A DNA stretch of 7,793 nt, taken from NCBI GenBank assembly GCA_937889795.1, contig CALBZH010000604.1, positions 1 through 7,793 of the forward strand. The letters are read 5' to 3'. A program made the translations under genes and the position numbers. Positions 6,710 to 7,793 of this stretch are shown piece after piece; position 1 is the first letter of the stretch; every line of letters begins with the position of its first letter. Source of the stretch: an uncultured Syntrophobacteraceae bacterium. Its GTDB lineage: Bacteria > Desulfobacterota > Syntrophobacteria > Syntrophobacterales > Syntrophobacteraceae. The notes beneath the pieces were generated by a model. That model saw only the letters and a list, made by a program, of their open reading frames with translations. It had not been told where the DNA came from and ran no database searches.

Positions 6710-7793
6710 ATGGCGTTTTCGAAAGAGCTCTTGCCCTATTACCATCAACTCCAGGAAGCCCGTCTCTATCATGAGCAAGGGATTGCCGACGGTGCGATGG
6801 CAATTCTCGAAGATATCCTGGGCACCCTGGAACAGAGTGACCTCGATGCTCCCGACAAGGACGAATTCGTCTCACTCGTCCTTGGGGAACTGCAGAAGAT
6901 GAAAGGGGGCAATGGCAAAGCGGAGGAGCCAGCTCCGGTTGCCGTCGAATTACCCCAGGATGACGGGATTTCACCTGCCGAATCGTACGATTACGGGCTT
7001 GCACTCATGGATGGTCTCTTTTGGGATGAGGCCATCCACCAATTCCAACGTTCCGCCGCAGGCGGGTACCGTATCTCGGAAAGCTGGGAGCTGTGCGGGG
7101 ACTGCGCGTCCCTCCTGGGCCGATGGGACGAGGCCATCAACTACTACAACATCGTCCACCGGGACCCGGCCACACCCGAAGAGCAGAAGCACAAGATCCT
7201 CTTGAAGATCACCCGCTGTTCCCAAACCAGCCGGAAGTCCGAAGCCAGACCGCACCAGATCCCGAAAACACAAGAGACAACGCCGGAGAAAGTCGGAGAG
7301 CCGATTGCCTCCGTCTCCTCGCAGCCTCCCGACTTTGTCGCGGCATCCATTTCGTCATTCGACCAGTCGTCGGTGAGCGAGCTTCTTGGATGCACCGTGA
7401 CCTCGGTAGCCGGACCGGACGGCGACTACCTTGGTGCCGGTCAACGAGCTTACCGCATCAGCAACATCCTGCAGGTTGGCATCACGACGCTCATCGTGGA
7501 GCTGGAAGACGAGAGCACGGGCGAGCGCCACGCGGGGCAGACTCCCGCAGCCCCCTTCAGCTCCAAAGTCCCGCGAGAGGCTCTGGTCAGCTGGGCCCAT
7601 GCTCAGGCCATGCTTGACTCGCAGCATGTCGTCAAGGTTCTGGACGTGGCCGCGAACAACGACATCTGTTTCATCGTGCGCGAGTACCTCCCCATCTCAC
7701 TCGGAAATCTACTCGCCACGGGTGAGCCGTTTCCCGTCGGCTCGGCGGTCTATATTGCCCATCGCATCCTGCAGGGACTCGGGGACCTCCACT
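6710..7793 (+). CDS. TPR-like protein with degenerate protein kinase domain (3' partial)
   Basis: From ATG 6710 the frame has no stop up to the right edge (361 codons), so the gene continues outside. Residues 91-170 show TPR-like helix pairs (ESYDYGLALMDGLFWDEAIHQF, then CGDCASLLGRWDEAINYYNI). A Ser/Thr/Pro-rich linker (171-220) follows. From about 248 the sequence follows a Hanks-type kinase N-lobe: YRISNILQVG, a GER-HAGQ stretch in the place of VAxK, DSQHVVKVLDV (HPNIV-like, 303-313), FIVREYLPISLGNLL (hinge, 321-335) and AHRILQGLGDLH, just before the expected HRD loop. The Gly-loop keeps one glycine, and the ATP-binding lysine aligns with Q277, so it may be a pseudokinase. A TPR-kinase in a MglBA locus could phosphorylate or scaffold partners. 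Possible ribosome sites are GAGGAG (6691-6696, 13 bases away) or AAGAG (6701-6705). The 183-base gap before it holds nothing clear. The kinase call needs the missing 3' half. Confidence 0.8.
   Translation, partial: MAFSKELLPYYHQLQEARLYHEQGIADGAMAILEDILGTLEQSDLDAPDKDEFVSLVLGELQKMKGGNGKAEEPAPVAVELPQDDGISPAESYDYGLALMDGLFWDEAIHQFQRSAAGGYRISESWELCGDCASLLGRWDEAINYYNIVHRDPATPEEQKHKILLKITRCSQTSRKSEARPHQIPKTQETTPEKVGEPIASVSSQPPDFVAASISSFDQSSVSELLGCTVTSVAGPDGDYLGAGQRAYRISNILQVGITTLIVELEDESTGERHAGQTPAAPFSSKVPREALVSWAHAQAMLDSQHVVKVLDVAANNDICFIVREYLPISLGNLLATGEPFPVGSAVYIAHRILQGLGDLH

Noticed and set aside
6546..7627. Leftward and alternate-frame rightward open frames of 70-174 residues over the TPR/kinase-like gene
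   Set aside because: The frame from ATG 6710 is open to the window edge and carries TPR and kinase-like patterns; the others do not.

Overview
The window reads as chromosomal DNA from a moderately GC-rich bacterium. An mglB-mglA type GTPase pair, a DUF4388/PATAN protein, a CheW-like scaffold and a TPR protein running into a kinase-like domain together suggest a lineage with complex surface motility or polarity signalling, such as Myxococcota, Desulfobacterota, Acidobacteriota or a related uncultured phylum. The lineage is inferred from gene content only. There are no rRNA, tRNA, CRISPR or transposon features.

Left part (1-2246): the 3' part of a secreted CrtC/AttH-type lipocalin-like protein runs rightward and enters from outside the window. 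It converges on a leftward KamA-family radical SAM aminomutase gene, with only 36 bases between the two stops. The aminomutase keeps the iron-sulphur, PLP and lysine-binding residues of lysine 2,3-aminomutase but has lost the zinc-site cysteines. These two genes look unrelated to what follows.

Middle and right part (2537-7793): five rightward genes look like one signalling locus. In order they are a pentapeptide-repeat protein with a C-terminal DUF4388 (PATAN) domain; a Roadblock/LC7 protein (MglB-like, the usual GAP/partner); a small Ras-like GTPase of the MglA family, overlapping the previous gene by 13 bases; a 574-residue protein with an acidic disordered N-terminus, helical and coiled-coil middle and a CheW-like C-terminus; and a TPR-like protein that enters a degenerate protein-kinase fold and runs off the right edge. 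The last gene has no stop codon inside the window.

Working model (inference): the GTPase and its Roadblock partner form a nucleotide-controlled switch. The CheW-like coiled-coil protein and the TPR/kinase-like protein are candidate effectors or scaffolds, and the pentapeptide-PATAN protein a candidate adaptor. The set resembles, but does not copy, the Myxococcus polarity system. Possible control elements are a sigma-54-like -24/-12 element at 3443-3458 and a 17-bp palindrome at 4750-4766 before the scaffold gene.
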